Shown here in pieces: positions 1-9,836 of a DNA stretch of 64,000 bases (the first letter of the stretch is position 1; the number at the start of each line of letters is the position of its first letter). The translations under genes were made by a program, and so were the position numbers. Under the pieces are notes generated by a model, which saw only the letters and a list, made by a program, of their open reading frames with translations, did not search any database and had not been told where the DNA came from. This DNA is from JBCCGR01 sp039029195 (lineage in GTDB: Bacteria; Pseudomonadota; Alphaproteobacteria; Rhizobiales; Rhizobiaceae), in contig JBCCGR010000015.1 in assembly GCA_039029195.1 (NCBI GenBank), positions 1-64,000 on the forward strand. Reading direction: 5' to 3'.

Positions 1-2
1 AT

Positions 3-443
3 CTATCCCATCAACGCTTTGGGAAACGGAACCAGCCCAAGTCCCAGCGCATATTTGAAGATCACAAAGAGGCCAATCGACAGACCAACGCCCGCGAGTG
101 CCGCCGCCAGCGGACGGGGCGAAATCTGATAACTCAGAACTGCCGCCGCGAGCGCGGTTGGGATGACAAATCCCATCGGCTTGAGCGCATAGGCATAGCC
201 AACCAGCACCACCACCGCGATGGCTAACGCGCCGAGTGTGGCAAGAGACGGCCATTGCGGATCCGCATCGGGCTTCCAGATCATGTACAAGCCACAGAGC
301 GCTCCAACAACGCCAATGCCTATCGGAAAGGCCTTGGGCCCAACCGGGTCAGACAGGAAGCTTGTTTCGATCTGGGTGGCGCTCGCCGCATAGGCGAGCG
401 CTGCAATGACTGCGACCAGACCAAAGATCCGGTCGCTGATCAT
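3..443 (-). CDS. tctB: TctB-family small membrane subunit of a tripartite tricarboxylate transporter
   Basis: A 146-aa, very hydrophobic protein with about four membrane segments, the size and layout of TctB, the small integral subunit of TTT carriers that use a periplasmic TctC protein to import carboxylates. Its ATG overlaps the TAA of the tctC gene upstream (TAATG), so the two are translationally coupled. The stop lies at the very start of the window; the large permease tctA would be expected just beyond it. Family assignment comes from membrane topology plus the adjacent tctC, since TctB sequences are poorly conserved. The substrate cannot be told from sequence. Confidence 0.8.
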   Translation of the reverse strand: MISDRIFGLVAVIAALAYAASATQIETSFLSDPVGPKAFPIGIGVVGALCGLYMIWKPDADPQWPSLATLGALAIAVVVLVGYAYALKPMGFVIPTALAAAVLSYQISPRPLAAALAGVGLSIGLFVIFKYALGLGLVPFPKALMG

Positions 444-1408
444 TATTTGATGACCCCGATGTCCTTGGAGAGCTGGCGAACCTCGCCAACAACCTGATCA
501 ACATAGCCCTGGAAGTCAGCACCAACCTTTGTGAATGGAGCAAGGCCGTTTGCGACCATGGCTTCTTTCCATTCCGCGCTGTCGGCAACTTTCTGCAGGC
601 GCTCAGCCCACATGTTGAAGACCTCGTCTGAGACGCCTTTTGGCACGTAGAGGCCACGCCAGTTCACTGCGACCACGTCAAAGCCCTGTTCCTTGGCGGT
701 TGGGATATCGTCGAAGCCAGGCACGCGCTCTTCCGTCAGCACGGCAATCACGCGCACATCACCGGATTTCAGGAAGCCGACAACTTCAGACATGTCGCCT
801 GTCATGGCCTGGGTGAAACCACCAACGGTTTGGGTGATGGCGTCTGCACCACCATCAACACCGATGTACTTGATCTTGGTGATGTCGGTGAAGCCTGCAC
901 GCTGCAGGATCATCAGCGGCTTAAGATGGTCGAAGCCACCAGTCGCGGAACCACCGGCAAAAGCAACAGAGGACGGGTCAGCTTTGATCGCGTTGATCAG
1001 ATCAGTCAGCGATTTGTGAGGGCTGTCCTTGGCGACAACGATGACGCCTGGATCGGCACCGATGGCACCAACAAAACGCACTTCGCTGGCGGTACGACCG
1101 GCATAGGCATTTTGCGCAAGGCGTGTGGCGGTTGCGGACGAGGCAGCCACGATCAGATCGGCGTCATCACCGCGTTCGTTGACCACGTGGTTGAAGGCAA
1201 GACCACCACCAGCGCCGGCCATGTTGGTGACCTGAATGGGCTTATCCACTGCCTTGATGTCATACATGATCTTGCCGATCTGGCGGCAGGTGAAGTCCCA
1301 GCCACCGCCGGGATTTGCCGGTGCAATGCACTCGGCGGCCAGCGCCGCTGCGGATGTTCCGACCGTCAAAAAAAGGCCAAGAGACAGTGTTTTCAAGGTT
1401 TTACGCAT
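443..1408 (-). CDS. tctC: TctC/Bug-family periplasmic substrate-binding protein
   Basis: A 321-aa extracytoplasmic solute receptor of a tripartite tricarboxylate transporter. It starts with a clear Sec signal peptide (MRKTLK, a hydrophobic core, then AALA/AEC) and has the Bug-type domain, including the early NPGGGWDF stretch that forms part of the ligand site in this family. The start at 1408 is chosen because GGGAGGATT lies just upstream; a longer frame would add seven residues before the signal peptide. It follows the CobW gene after a 177-base gap and overlaps tctB. Usual Bug ligands are di- and tricarboxylates or aromatic acids; which one applies here is unknown. Confidence 0.85.
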   Translation of the reverse strand: MRKTLKTLSLGLFLTVGTSAAALAAECIAPANPGGGWDFTCRQIGKIMYDIKAVDKPIQVTNMAGAGGGLAFNHVVNERGDDADLIVAASSATATRLAQNAYAGRTASEVRFVGAIGADPGVIVVAKDSPHKSLTDLINAIKADPSSVAFAGGSATGGFDHLKPLMILQRAGFTDITKIKYIGVDGGADAITQTVGGFTQAMTGDMSEVVGFLKSGDVRVIAVLTEERVPGFDDIPTAKEQGFDVVAVNWRGLYVPKGVSDEVFNMWAERLQKVADSAEWKEAMVANGLAPFTKVGADFQGYVDQVVGEVRQLSKDIGVIK

Positions 1409-1585
1409 ATAATCCTCCCAGATATGCAATCAGTTACTTCAAGCCGCTCATATTGATTTAGCCCACGCAATTTAACCGGAACTATGCGGCCCGTCCTCCC
1501 ATGGTCATCGTGGCGACAGCACCAGACCAGCAATCAGTTTTTCATTGGCACTTCAGCTTGTCCAGTGCGCTTTGAAGCATTCTTT

Positions 1586-2500
1586 CTATGTGGAACTGAC
1601 AATCCCGTTTAGTTCTTCCATAGTCGTGGGAAGATCGGTACCGATCAGAACGAGGCCCAGCGATTTATCTTCAGAAGCCTCCGTCACTTCGAACCTCTGA
1701 CCCACCACCTGAATGAGTTTGAGTGTGCCGTTAAAGTCCTTCACAAAGCCTTTGGCCCGAACGATCCCAACATGATCCTGAGCCAGCTTTTGGGCCAGAT
1801 CTTCGGCATCGCAGGGTTTATCCATCGCAAGGGATCGCGACTGAAATCGATCATCAAGATGGATGTGAGCACCAGCCCGCGGTCGGTCGTCCGGCATCAC
1901 ATTGCTTTGAAGGACCAATGCGGGCGGTACCTTGCCATGGGAGCTCGACACAATAGCAGCATTGGGTGCGCGTTCCTGCAACCAGTCCCTAAGCGCGTCC
2001 TGTTCCGCCTCGTCCAACAGATCGGTCTTGTTCAAAAGCACAATGTTAGCGCCTTCAAACTGGCGCAGCACCGTGTCACCCATATAGGGATCCACGGCTC
2101 GTTGCCGCACTGTTTCGCCGTCTGCCAGAACCACGACACCATCCATTGAGTAACCACTGATGAGAGAGACTGAACTTGCAATCGCACCGGGCAAGGCCAC
2201 GCCACTTGCCTCAAGCACCACATGGTCAGGGCGCGGCTCGAGTTCTTTCAGATCAAGCAATGCCATCGACAGATCATTGCCGTAGGTGCAGCAGACACAG
2301 CCGCCGGACAGGCTGATCAGGTCGTCATCCTGCGCTTCAATCAGATCAGCATCAATTGGCAGTTCGCCAAACTCATTGACCATGATAGCGAGACGTTTGC
2401 CGTCGGCATTGCGCAGCAGATGATTGATGAGGGTGGTTTTGCCCGCACCCAGATATCCGCCGATGACAGTGACCGGAAGCGGTGAAGCAGATGAATTCAT
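1586..2500 (-). CDS. CobW/COG0523-family G3E GTPase, putative metallochaperone
   Basis: A 304-aa P-loop GTPase. Walker A is GGYLGAGKTT at about residues 14-23, and the metal-binding GGCVCC motif (CxCC) sits at 66-71, both diagnostic of the COG0523/CobW family that delivers metals (Zn, Co, Fe) to client enzymes. The C-terminal CobW_C domain looks shorter than usual. The chosen ATG at 2500 overlaps the TGA of the amidohydrolase upstream (ATGA), which beats a start 16 codons earlier. Because it is coupled to a metal-dependent amidohydrolase, a reasonable inference is that it helps metallate that enzyme. It is also followed by tctC and tctB in the same direction. Confidence 0.85.
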   Translation of the reverse strand: MNSSASPLPVTVIGGYLGAGKTTLINHLLRNADGKRLAIMVNEFGELPIDADLIEAQDDDLISLSGGCVCCTYGNDLSMALLDLKELEPRPDHVVLEASGVALPGAIASSVSLISGYSMDGVVVLADGETVRQRAVDPYMGDTVLRQFEGANIVLLNKTDLLDEAEQDALRDWLQERAPNAAIVSSSHGKVPPALVLQSNVMPDDRPRAGAHIHLDDRFQSRSLAMDKPCDAEDLAQKLAQDHVGIVRAKGFVKDFNGTLKLIQVVGQRFEVTEASEDKSLGLVLIGTDLPTTMEELNGIVSST

Positions 2501-4143
2501 GCAAGCTCCGACGCCGGGAATATTCGGCCATCCTGAACCGTTCCCCAAACACGGACATCTTTCAGGTTTTCACCGCCAACTTCTTCCGGATCATCTTCGA
2601 GAATTGCCAGATCAGCCCGCTTGCCTGCCTCGATTGAGCCGATTTCGCCATCGAGTTTCAAGGTATAGGCCGCCCCGAGCGTGATGGCATAGAGTGCGTC
2701 AGCAACGCTGATTTTTTCATGCTCGCCCTGCACACGACCGGACGCTGTGACCCTGTTCACCGCCGCCCATGCGGTAAAGAACGGCCCCAACGGCGTTACC
2801 GGCGCATCGGAGTGAATGGCCATCGGAACATTGCTGGCAAGCGCCGTTCGGCAGGCATTCATACGTTTGGCACGCTCTGGCCCGACGGTGAGATTGTAGT
2901 GTTCATCTCCCCAATAGAAATGGTGATTGGCAAAAAGATTCACGCACATGCCGAGCTTTGTCATCCGGCGGAACTGCGCTGCGTCTGCAAGCTGGCAGTG
3001 CTGCAACGTGAACCGATGGTCGCGCGATGGATGCGCCTTCAGCCCCTCTTCCATGCAGTCCAGCACCAATTGCGTCGCTTCATCGCCATTGGTGTGGGTG
3101 TGGATATGGATGTTTTTGTCGAGGGACTGATTGATGATTTCGCGAAGATGTTCCGGCGAAATATACCAGAGACCGTTTGGAGCACCGTTATAGTAGCCCG
3201 GTTCCTTCAGGCGCGCTGAAAAGCCCTGAATGGATCCATCAACAACAACCTTGATCATGCCAAGCCGCAACCGATCGGTGGATTGCGCCCTCAGCCTTTG
3301 CACATGCTCGATCAGTTCCTGCGGTGTGACTCCATGATGAAAGCGAAGCGGGACAATGCGGGCCGGAAAACTCTCCTTTGCCGTCACCCGCAACATCATC
3401 TCAACCGCCTCATCCGGCAATCGAGCCGCAAGATCCGTTGCAGTGGTAACGCCCGAGCGCACACAAAGCTTGGCGAAATCGGTCAGCCCCCGCTCGTCGC
3501 AATCAAACATATTGCGATCAAAGCCCACATGGACTCCAACAGGCGTCATCACATCGGGACCCTTCAGTTCACCAGTGGGCAGACCATCATTGCCTAGGGG
3601 CACGCCCGGATGATTGATGCCTGTCTTGAAGAGGTCGGCGAGTTCGAGAGCCTTGGTGTTGACGTTCAATATATGGCCTGACGCGTGGAGCACACCAACA
3701 GGTCTGGTCGTCGATACCTGATCCAGATCGTGACGGCTGACGCGCTCATTGTTCATGTAGATCGGATCAAGTGACCAGCCTGAGAGCGGGGCATTCGGGT
3801 CCGCAAGTGTGGCTTCCGCTTCCTTGAGGCGATCGATCACCTGATCGATTGTCTTCACGCCACTCCACACCTTGCCATCCGGGTCCATGCGATCAAACCA
3901 ACCTACATAGCAGTAGCGCCAAAGCGTGCCTTCCATGGCGTGGCTGTGCCCCTCGACCAAACCGGGCATGATGACCTTGTCAGCAAACCGGTTGTCAATC
4001 TCGTGCTCGCCCCAGCCTGAAAGCTCTTCCAGGGTGCCGGCGCCCAAGATGCTTCCATCGCGCACCGCCACGTGGGTCGCATAAGGATTGCTTGGGTTCA
4101 TCGTGATGATTTTTTGGGCCGGGTAGATGGTAATGCCGGACAT
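2497..4143 (-). CDS. YtcJ-like metal-dependent amidohydrolase
   Basis: A 548-aa member of the amidohydrolase superfamily (Amidohydro_3, YtcJ type). The metal-binding HxH (GHSHAME) is at about residues 66-68 following a short beta-sandwich N-terminus, and the C-terminus has the composite-domain signature LDGEIGSIEAGKRADLAILE. Later His residues (HTHTNGDE and HSDAPVTPLGP) fit the remaining metal ligands and catalytic Asp. Members hydrolyse amides, cyclic amides or esters; the substrate here is unknown. It is first in a minus-strand operon with the CobW GTPase, TctC and TctB, and divergent from a LysR gene 102 bases away, which suggests import of a carboxylated amide followed by hydrolysis. Confidence 0.85.
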   Translation of the reverse strand: MSGITIYPAQKIITMNPSNPYATHVAVRDGSILGAGTLEELSGWGEHEIDNRFADKVIMPGLVEGHSHAMEGTLWRYCYVGWFDRMDPDGKVWSGVKTIDQVIDRLKEAEATLADPNAPLSGWSLDPIYMNNERVSRHDLDQVSTTRPVGVLHASGHILNVNTKALELADLFKTGINHPGVPLGNDGLPTGELKGPDVMTPVGVHVGFDRNMFDCDERGLTDFAKLCVRSGVTTATDLAARLPDEAVEMMLRVTAKESFPARIVPLRFHHGVTPQELIEHVQRLRAQSTDRLRLGMIKVVVDGSIQGFSARLKEPGYYNGAPNGLWYISPEHLREIINQSLDKNIHIHTHTNGDEATQLVLDCMEEGLKAHPSRDHRFTLQHCQLADAAQFRRMTKLGMCVNLFANHHFYWGDEHYNLTVGPERAKRMNACRTALASNVPMAIHSDAPVTPLGPFFTAWAAVNRVTASGRVQGEHEKISVADALYAITLGAAYTLKLDGEIGSIEAGKRADLAILEDDPEEVGGENLKDVRVWGTVQDGRIFPASELA

Positions 4144-4245
4144 TCATGGCCTCGCTCAGCTGAGATTTTGCAGATCGTAGGTGGCTTTCGTTCACACCGA
4201 AAATAGTTTTAACTGGCGATAAAGCGCTATTTTTTCGAGGAATTG

Positions 4246-5169
4246 ATGTTCAACTTCACCCTCAAACAGCTTCGCTATGTAGAGGCGGCTGGTCGACTGG
4301 GCTCCATTTCAGCCGCCGCACAGGAATTGAATATCTCACAATCATCGATCACAGCCGCCATCGGAGCGCTTGAACAGGAGATCGGCTACGATCTATTCAT
4401 GCGAACCCCGGCGCGAGGTATCAGTGCCACCCCCTCAGGCGTGGAAACCCTTTCTCTCATCCGCCGTTTCATCGAACAGTCCCGGCATTTTGAATCTGAA
4501 ATGCGCTCCGTCGATGGCGATGCCACCGGATCGGTCCGCATCGCCTGCTATGCAACCGCTGCGCCTTCTCTATTGCCCCCCATTTTCAAGAGCTATTCGA
4601 AGCGTTTTCCGCGCATGTCCATCAAGCTGCTCGAAGGTGATATGGAGGATGTCCTCACCTTTCTGGAAGCCGGTGAAGCCGACCTTGCCTTCACATATTC
4701 AGAAGCTATTCGCGCGCGAAATCATTTTGAGCCGCTGTTCACCGCACCACCTTACGCAATCATCGGCTCTGACGACCCTCTGTGTGAGCAGTCCAGCGTC
4801 AGTCTCAAGGAGTTGAGCTCCCGTCCTATGATCGTTCTCGACCTAGCCCATACGCGCGAATATTTCAGCGGCATGTTTGAAGATCTTGGTCTGGCACCCA
4901 ATATCGTCCACTCTTCCCGGTCCGTGGAGATTACCCGCGCCTTGGTTGCTGGCGGCTTTGGCTTTTCAATTCTGAACATCCGGCCACCCGACTATCACAC
5001 GGACCAAAATCGTTACCGAATTCTGCCAATATCAGACACGTTACGCATTCCAGAATTTGGCATCGCGACGCAATCCAGCGTGCGCCAGCCTTCGATGGTA
5101 ACGACCTTTGTGGATCACTGCATGACCCTGAAACTTGACGGCGTGTTCAACGACCTGATTGTCCACTGA
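4246..5169 (+). CDS. LysR-family transcriptional regulator
   Basis: A 307-aa LysR-type regulator: N-terminal winged helix-turn-helix (about residues 4-62, with the typical GSISAAAQELNISQSSITAAI stretch split across helix and turn) and a C-terminal periplasmic-binding-like effector domain. The ATG at 4246 is preferred over an in-frame TTG three bases earlier because the GAGG motif is then about five bases away. It is divergent from the amidohydrolase/CobW/Tct operon, the classic position for a LysR activator of that operon; it may also influence the ABC importer that begins 153 bases downstream. Confidence 0.88.
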   Translation: MFNFTLKQLRYVEAAGRLGSISAAAQELNISQSSITAAIGALEQEIGYDLFMRTPARGISATPSGVETLSLIRRFIEQSRHFESEMRSVDGDATGSVRIACYATAAPSLLPPIFKSYSKRFPRMSIKLLEGDMEDVLTFLEAGEADLAFTYSEAIRARNHFEPLFTAPPYAIIGSDDPLCEQSSVSLKELSSRPMIVLDLAHTREYFSGMFEDLGLAPNIVHSSRSVEITRALVAGGFGFSILNIRPPDYHTDQNRYRILPISDTLRIPEFGIATQSSVRQPSMVTTFVDHCMTLKLDGVFNDLIVH

Positions 5170-5322
5170 CACGGGGACCGGCTTAGCGGGGATCGGGCGA
5201 AACTCCATTCATCCAAAAAATGCTCTAAATCTCCGCAATAAATCTCTTTTCTATTGAATAGCCCTTGCGCTACGCTCAAGAAAAAAACACAAATCAGGAA
5301 CAGGTAAACAGGGAGCACCTTC

Positions 5323-6900
5323 GTGAAACGAATCCTAAAATCTCTTGTTATTACAACGGCTTTTGCTTCAATGTTGGCGTCGCCAGCACTGGCGGCGGAC
5401 GAACCTCAAAAGGGCGGCACGTTGATCGCGCTTCTGGCGCAGACCCCCCGTCACCTCAACCCTGCCGTTCAATCTGGCACGGTAACCGGCGCACCCGGTG
5501 CACAACTTTTTGCAGCCCCCTTGCGTTATGACGAAAACTGGACGCCACAGCCCTATCTCGCGAAATCGTGGGAAGTATCGGACGATGGACTGACCGTAAC
5601 GCTCAATTTGGTCGAGGGTGCGACGTTCCACGACGGCAAGCCGATCACGTCTGAAGATGTGGCGTTCTCAGTTGATACAATCAAAGCGAACCATCCGTTC
5701 AAGACGATGTTCGCTCCGGTCACTTCGGTTGAGACACCAAATCCAACGACAGCGGTTCTGAAACTCTCGCAACCGCATCCAGCCCTGATGCTGGCGATGT
5801 CATCCCAACTTATGCCGATCATTCCAAAGCATGTTTATGGCGATGGTCAGGACCCGAAAGCTCATCCGCAAAATTCCGAAAATGTGGTTGGCTCAGGCCC
5901 GTTCAAGCTGGTTGAATTCAAGCGCGATGAGCACGTTATTCTCGAGCGTTACGATGGCTTCTTCATGGAAGGCCGTCCTTACCTCGATAAAATCGTAATG
6001 CGCATCATCAAAGACCAGGCAGCCCAGACCATTGCGCTGGAAAATGGTGAACTGCATCTTGCAACGTTCATTCAGAACCCCCGCAACATCAACCGGATGA
6101 AAAAATCTGACAAACTGGTTGTCACACCGGATGGCTATGGCGCAATCGGTCCCCTCGACTGGTTGGCGTTCAACACTGCAAGCGGCAAAACCGCCGACGT
6201 GAACGTGCGTAAGGCAATTGCTCACGCGGTTGACAAGAACTTCCTGCTGAAAGCCATTCACCTCGGCACAGCAAAGGAAGCACGCGCCCCAATTCACCCG
6301 GACAGCCCACTGTCTGAATCAGATCTTGAGGCCTACGAGTTTGACGTCGACAAGGCCAACAAGATTCTCGATGATGCCGGGTACAAGCGCGGCGCGGACG
6401 GAAACCGGTTTGCACTGACGATCGATTACGGCTGGCCGGCGATGAAGCCAAAGGCTGAATATCTCAAGCCTGCGCTGAAGAAGATCGGTATCGACGTCAC
6501 GGTTCGGACATCTGCCGACTTCCCGACCTGGGCGAAGCGCATTTCCACCCATGATTTCGATATGACTTGGGACACGGTGTTCAACTGGGGTGACCCGGTG
6601 ATCGGTGTGCACCGCACCTACCAGTCTTCGAACATCAAGAAGGGTGTGATCTGGTCGAATACGCAGCAGTACAAAAACGCGCGTGTGGACGAGCTGCTGG
6701 AATTGGCCGGCAAGGAAACGGACGCGGAAAAACGCAAGGCGCTCTATTCCGAGTTCCAGAAGATCATCGCTGATGAACTGCCTGTCTACTTCACCAACAC
6801 GCTGCCGTATCACACGATCTACAACAAAAGCGTGGGCAATCCTCCAATCGGCATCTGGGCATCAAGCTCGCCATTGGACCGGACCTATCTGAAGAAGTAA
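5323..6900 (+). CDS. Peptide/nickel-type ABC transporter substrate-binding protein (SBP_bac_5)
   Basis: A 525-aa periplasmic receptor of the DppA/OppA/NikA class. A signal peptide covers residues 1-24 (ends SPALA/ADE). The SBP_bac_5 fold is indicated by the repeated pattern SWEVSDDGLTVTLNLVEGA, FHDGKPITSEDVAFS and a C-terminal EFQKIIADELPVYF segment. The start is GTG at 5323 after GGGAGCACC. It heads a five-gene importer in the order receptor, two permeases, two ATPases. The family binds di- and oligopeptides, nickel, opines, glutathione or sugars; the sequence alone does not decide the ligand. Confidence 0.9.
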   Translation: MKRILKSLVITTAFASMLASPALAADEPQKGGTLIALLAQTPRHLNPAVQSGTVTGAPGAQLFAAPLRYDENWTPQPYLAKSWEVSDDGLTVTLNLVEGATFHDGKPITSEDVAFSVDTIKANHPFKTMFAPVTSVETPNPTTAVLKLSQPHPALMLAMSSQLMPIIPKHVYGDGQDPKAHPQNSENVVGSGPFKLVEFKRDEHVILERYDGFFMEGRPYLDKIVMRIIKDQAAQTIALENGELHLATFIQNPRNINRMKKSDKLVVTPDGYGAIGPLDWLAFNTASGKTADVNVRKAIAHAVDKNFLLKAIHLGTAKEARAPIHPDSPLSESDLEAYEFDVDKANKILDDAGYKRGADGNRFALTIDYGWPAMKPKAEYLKPALKKIGIDVTVRTSADFPTWAKRISTHDFDMTWDTVFNWGDPVIGVHRTYQSSNIKKGVIWSNTQQYKNARVDELLELAGKETDAEKRKALYSEFQKIIADELPVYFTNTLPYHTIYNKSVGNPPIGIWASSSPLDRTYLKK

Positions 6901-6979
6901 GTTCAACGTCACTTGCACTGTGTGCGGCGGGATCTGACGGTTCCGCCGCCGCAAAATTCCCCGACTGACAGGACCGCCC

Positions 6980-7957
6980 TTGTCTTTTGTCCAATCTTTT
7001 CTGATCCGTATCCTCTACGCCATCCTGCTGTTGACCGCTGTTTTGGTGCTCAACTTCTCGATGATGCACCTGGCTCCAGGCGACATCGCTGACACAATCG
7101 CCCAAGCCGCTGGTGGCGCAGATGCGGAGGCCATGGAACAAATCCGCAAGGATTATGGTCTCGACCAGCCGTTCTTGGTCCAGCTTGGCCGCTATGTCGG
7201 CAATGTGTTCATGTTCGATCTGGGGTATTCGTTTTTTTACAACGCGCCAGTGAGCACATTGATATTGGAGCGGTTGCCGGCAACACTGCTCCTGGTGTTT
7301 ACAGCTCAGATTTTCGCCATGCTGATTGGCGTTGTACTAGGCGTCATCTCAGCCCGCCGCCCAAACGGTTTGACCAGCTATTTCGTGACCTTTATGGCGC
7401 TGTTCGGATATTCCGCGCCAGTGTTTTGGACAGGCATTCTGCTTTTGATCGCGTTCTCGTTGAAAATCCCTCTATTCCCGGTGGCGGGCATGGTCGACGT
7501 GACCGTCCAAGGTGGGTTTTTCGCAAAGGCGCTCGACATTGCGCATCATCTTGTTTTGCCGGTGATCACACTCGGCTCGATTTTTCTGGCGCTCTATTCG
7601 CGCCTTTCCCGCGCTACAATGATGGAAGTGCTGGGATCGGACTATGTGCGCACCGCCAAAGCCAAAGGGCTGAGTGAGCGCGAGGTGGTCTACAAGCACG
7701 CTTTGAAGAACTCGCTTTCGCCAGTCATCACACTGGCTGGCCTGCAGTTTTCTGCCGTGATCTCCGGTGCCGTTCTGGTCGAAACAGTGTTTTCCTGGCC
7801 GGGTCTGGGTTCGCTCGCATTTCAGTCAATCATTGCCCGCGACACACCAACGATCCTCGGCATTCTGTTTTTCTCGGCCTTGGTGGTGATTGTCGGCAAT
7901 CTTCTGACAGACCTAGCACTGCGCATTGTTGATCCGCGTGTCAGGGGGCGAGCATGA
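6980..7957 (+). CDS. ABC transporter permease, DppB type
   Basis: A 325-aa inner-membrane permease with about six transmembrane helices and the BPD_transp_1 fold. The EAA loop that contacts the ATPases is visible around residues 213-242 (DYVRTAKAKGLSEREVVYKH then ALKNSL). The likely start is TTG at 6980, with AGGA about seven bases upstream. It overlaps the next permease by four bases. DppB-type permeases pair with DppC-type ones as a heterodimeric channel, which the next gene supplies. Confidence 0.9.
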   Translation: MSFVQSFLIRILYAILLLTAVLVLNFSMMHLAPGDIADTIAQAAGGADAEAMEQIRKDYGLDQPFLVQLGRYVGNVFMFDLGYSFFYNAPVSTLILERLPATLLLVFTAQIFAMLIGVVLGVISARRPNGLTSYFVTFMALFGYSAPVFWTGILLLIAFSLKIPLFPVAGMVDVTVQGGFFAKALDIAHHLVLPVITLGSIFLALYSRLSRATMMEVLGSDYVRTAKAKGLSEREVVYKHALKNSLSPVITLAGLQFSAVISGAVLVETVFSWPGLGSLAFQSIIARDTPTILGILFFSALVVIVGNLLTDLALRIVDPRVRGRA

Positions 7958-8850
7958 GTTCTGATACGATGAACAAGCCCGCTTCTCCGCCAGAGGAGGT
8001 AGTGAAAGCCCGCCATCCGGCAGCAGAAGCATGGGAGATGTTTCGCCGCAACCATGCGGCAATGGCGGCACTCATAGTGCTGAGCATCATCACACTTGTC
8101 GCAATCTTCGGCCCGATTTTCTGGCCCGCTGATCCGTTTGAGATGGTCTGGGCACCATTCTCTCCGCCGGGCGAAGAAGGGTATGTGCTGGGCACCGACT
8201 ATCTGGGGCGCGATCTGTTGATCATGCTCATCCATGGTGCACGGGTTTCCATTGTCATTGGTCTTGCCGCAGCCTTCGTTTCGATTGTCATTGGCGTGAC
8301 GGTCGGTGCGCTTGCCGGCTTCTATCGTGGATGGGTGGAAGAAGTGCTGATGCGCTTCACCGAGTTTTTTCAGGTGCTCCCTACCCTGCTCTTTTCGATG
8401 GTCATCGTCGCACTGTTCGGCGCATCACTCCCCATGATCACATTTGCCATCGGAGTGGTGAGCTGGACTGCCGTTGCCCGTATCACCCGCGCCGAATTCA
8501 TGCGTATTCGCGAACTTGAATTCGTGATGGCCTCGCGCGCATCGGGCACCAAAAACCTTCGTCTGATTTTTGGCGTGATTCTGCCCAACGCTCTGCCACC
8601 CATCATCGTGCAGGCCGCGCTTATGGTGGGGTCGGCGATCCTCTTTGAAGCAGGACTGAGTTTCCTCGGTCTGACTGATCCCAATGTGGTGAGCTGGGGT
8701 CAGATCATCGGCTCCAACAGGCAGTATATTCTCGACGCAAGCTACACCGTGACAATCCCCGGCGTAGCAATCTTCGTCACCGTGCTTGCGATTTCTCTCG
8801 TCGGCGACGGGCTCAACGACGCACTCAATCCGAAATTGAGGCAGCGCTGA
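7954..8850 (+). CDS. ABC transporter permease, DppC type
   Basis: A 298-aa inner-membrane permease of the OppC/DppC class. A cytoplasmic N-terminal arm of about 30 residues precedes the first helix, followed by a periplasmic loop with the family hallmark GTDYLGRDLL near residues 84-93. The EAA-type loop is REFMRIRELEFVMASRASG-like near residue 190. It starts with an ATGA overlap on the DppB-type gene and its TGA overlaps the next gene's ATG, so the importer genes are tightly coupled. Confidence 0.9.
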   Translation: MSSDTMNKPASPPEEVVKARHPAAEAWEMFRRNHAAMAALIVLSIITLVAIFGPIFWPADPFEMVWAPFSPPGEEGYVLGTDYLGRDLLIMLIHGARVSIVIGLAAAFVSIVIGVTVGALAGFYRGWVEEVLMRFTEFFQVLPTLLFSMVIVALFGASLPMITFAIGVVSWTAVARITRAEFMRIRELEFVMASRASGTKNLRLIFGVILPNALPPIIVQAALMVGSAILFEAGLSFLGLTDPNVVSWGQIIGSNRQYILDASYTVTIPGVAIFVTVLAISLVGDGLNDALNPKLRQR

Positions 8851-9836
8851 TGGAGCCGCTTCTCAAGGTCGAAAATCTGCGCATCGAGCTCACCACCAGG
8901 GACGGCATCGCACCGGTGATCGACAATCTCTCGCTGGAACTCAACGCGGGCGAAAGCCTGTCATTTGTCGGCGAATCGGGCTGCGGCAAATCCATGACAG
9001 CGCTTGGCATCATGGGGCTGCTTCCCGACAAAATTGGTCGTATTGCTTCCGGCAGCATCATCTTCAACGGAGAGGATCTGACCAAAGCAAGTGATGCCCG
9101 CCTGCGAGAGATTCGCGGCAACGATATTTCCATGATCTTTCAGGAGCCGATGACATCGCTCAACCCGGTCTACACCATCGGGGAGCAAATCGCCGAAGTG
9201 CTGCGGCGGCACCAGAACCTGAGCGCCTCGGCCGCTTGGTCAAAGGCAATTGATTTGCTCGACGCGGTTCGCATTCCAAATCCAAAGGCAAGGGTGAGCG
9301 ACTATCCGCATCAGATGTCCGGTGGACAGCGCCAACGGGTGATGATTGCAATCGCGCTTGCCTGTGAACCCAAAATACTGATTGCGGACGAACCAACCAC
9401 CGCGCTCGATGTCACCGTTCAGGCGCAGATTTTCGATCTTCTGCGCGATCTTGGCCGAGAAACTGGAACGGCGATCATCCTCATCACCCATGATATGGGT
9501 GCAGTTGCTGAAATGGCTGACCGCATGATTGTGATGTATGCGGGACGAAAGGCCGAGGAAGGCCCTGTGGAGCAGATTATCGATCATCCGCGCCATCCCT
9601 ACACAAAGGGTCTGATTTCCTGCGTCCCCCATCTCATGGCAACGCTGACCGATGAACGACCTGAACTCACCGAAGTGGGTGGTATTGTTCCGGGGTTAAA
9701 GGAATTTGGGCGCGATGCCTGCCTGTTTGCCTCGCGCTGTGATCGCGTCGATGACAAATGTCTTTCCGCGCGCCCGCCCGAGATGGCGTTTGACAATCAA
9801 CAGTTTGCGGCCTGCTGGCACGCGAAGGAGGTGTGA
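8850..9836 (+). CDS. ABC transporter ATP-binding protein, DppD type
   Basis: A 328-aa ATPase with Walker A GESGCGKS near residue 40, signature MSGGQRQRV near 154-162, Walker B ILIADEP, and the C-terminal oligopeptide/dipeptide extension with conserved cysteines (CLFASRCDRVDDKC) that in OppD/DppD relatives can hold an Fe-S cluster. It energises the importer together with the DppF-type ATPase encoded next. Its start overlaps the last base of the permease gene. Confidence 0.92.
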   Translation: MEPLLKVENLRIELTTRDGIAPVIDNLSLELNAGESLSFVGESGCGKSMTALGIMGLLPDKIGRIASGSIIFNGEDLTKASDARLREIRGNDISMIFQEPMTSLNPVYTIGEQIAEVLRRHQNLSASAAWSKAIDLLDAVRIPNPKARVSDYPHQMSGGQRQRVMIAIALACEPKILIADEPTTALDVTVQAQIFDLLRDLGRETGTAIILITHDMGAVAEMADRMIVMYAGRKAEEGPVEQIIDHPRHPYTKGLISCVPHLMATLTDERPELTEVGGIVPGLKEFGRDACLFASRCDRVDDKCLSARPPEMAFDNQQFAACWHAKEV

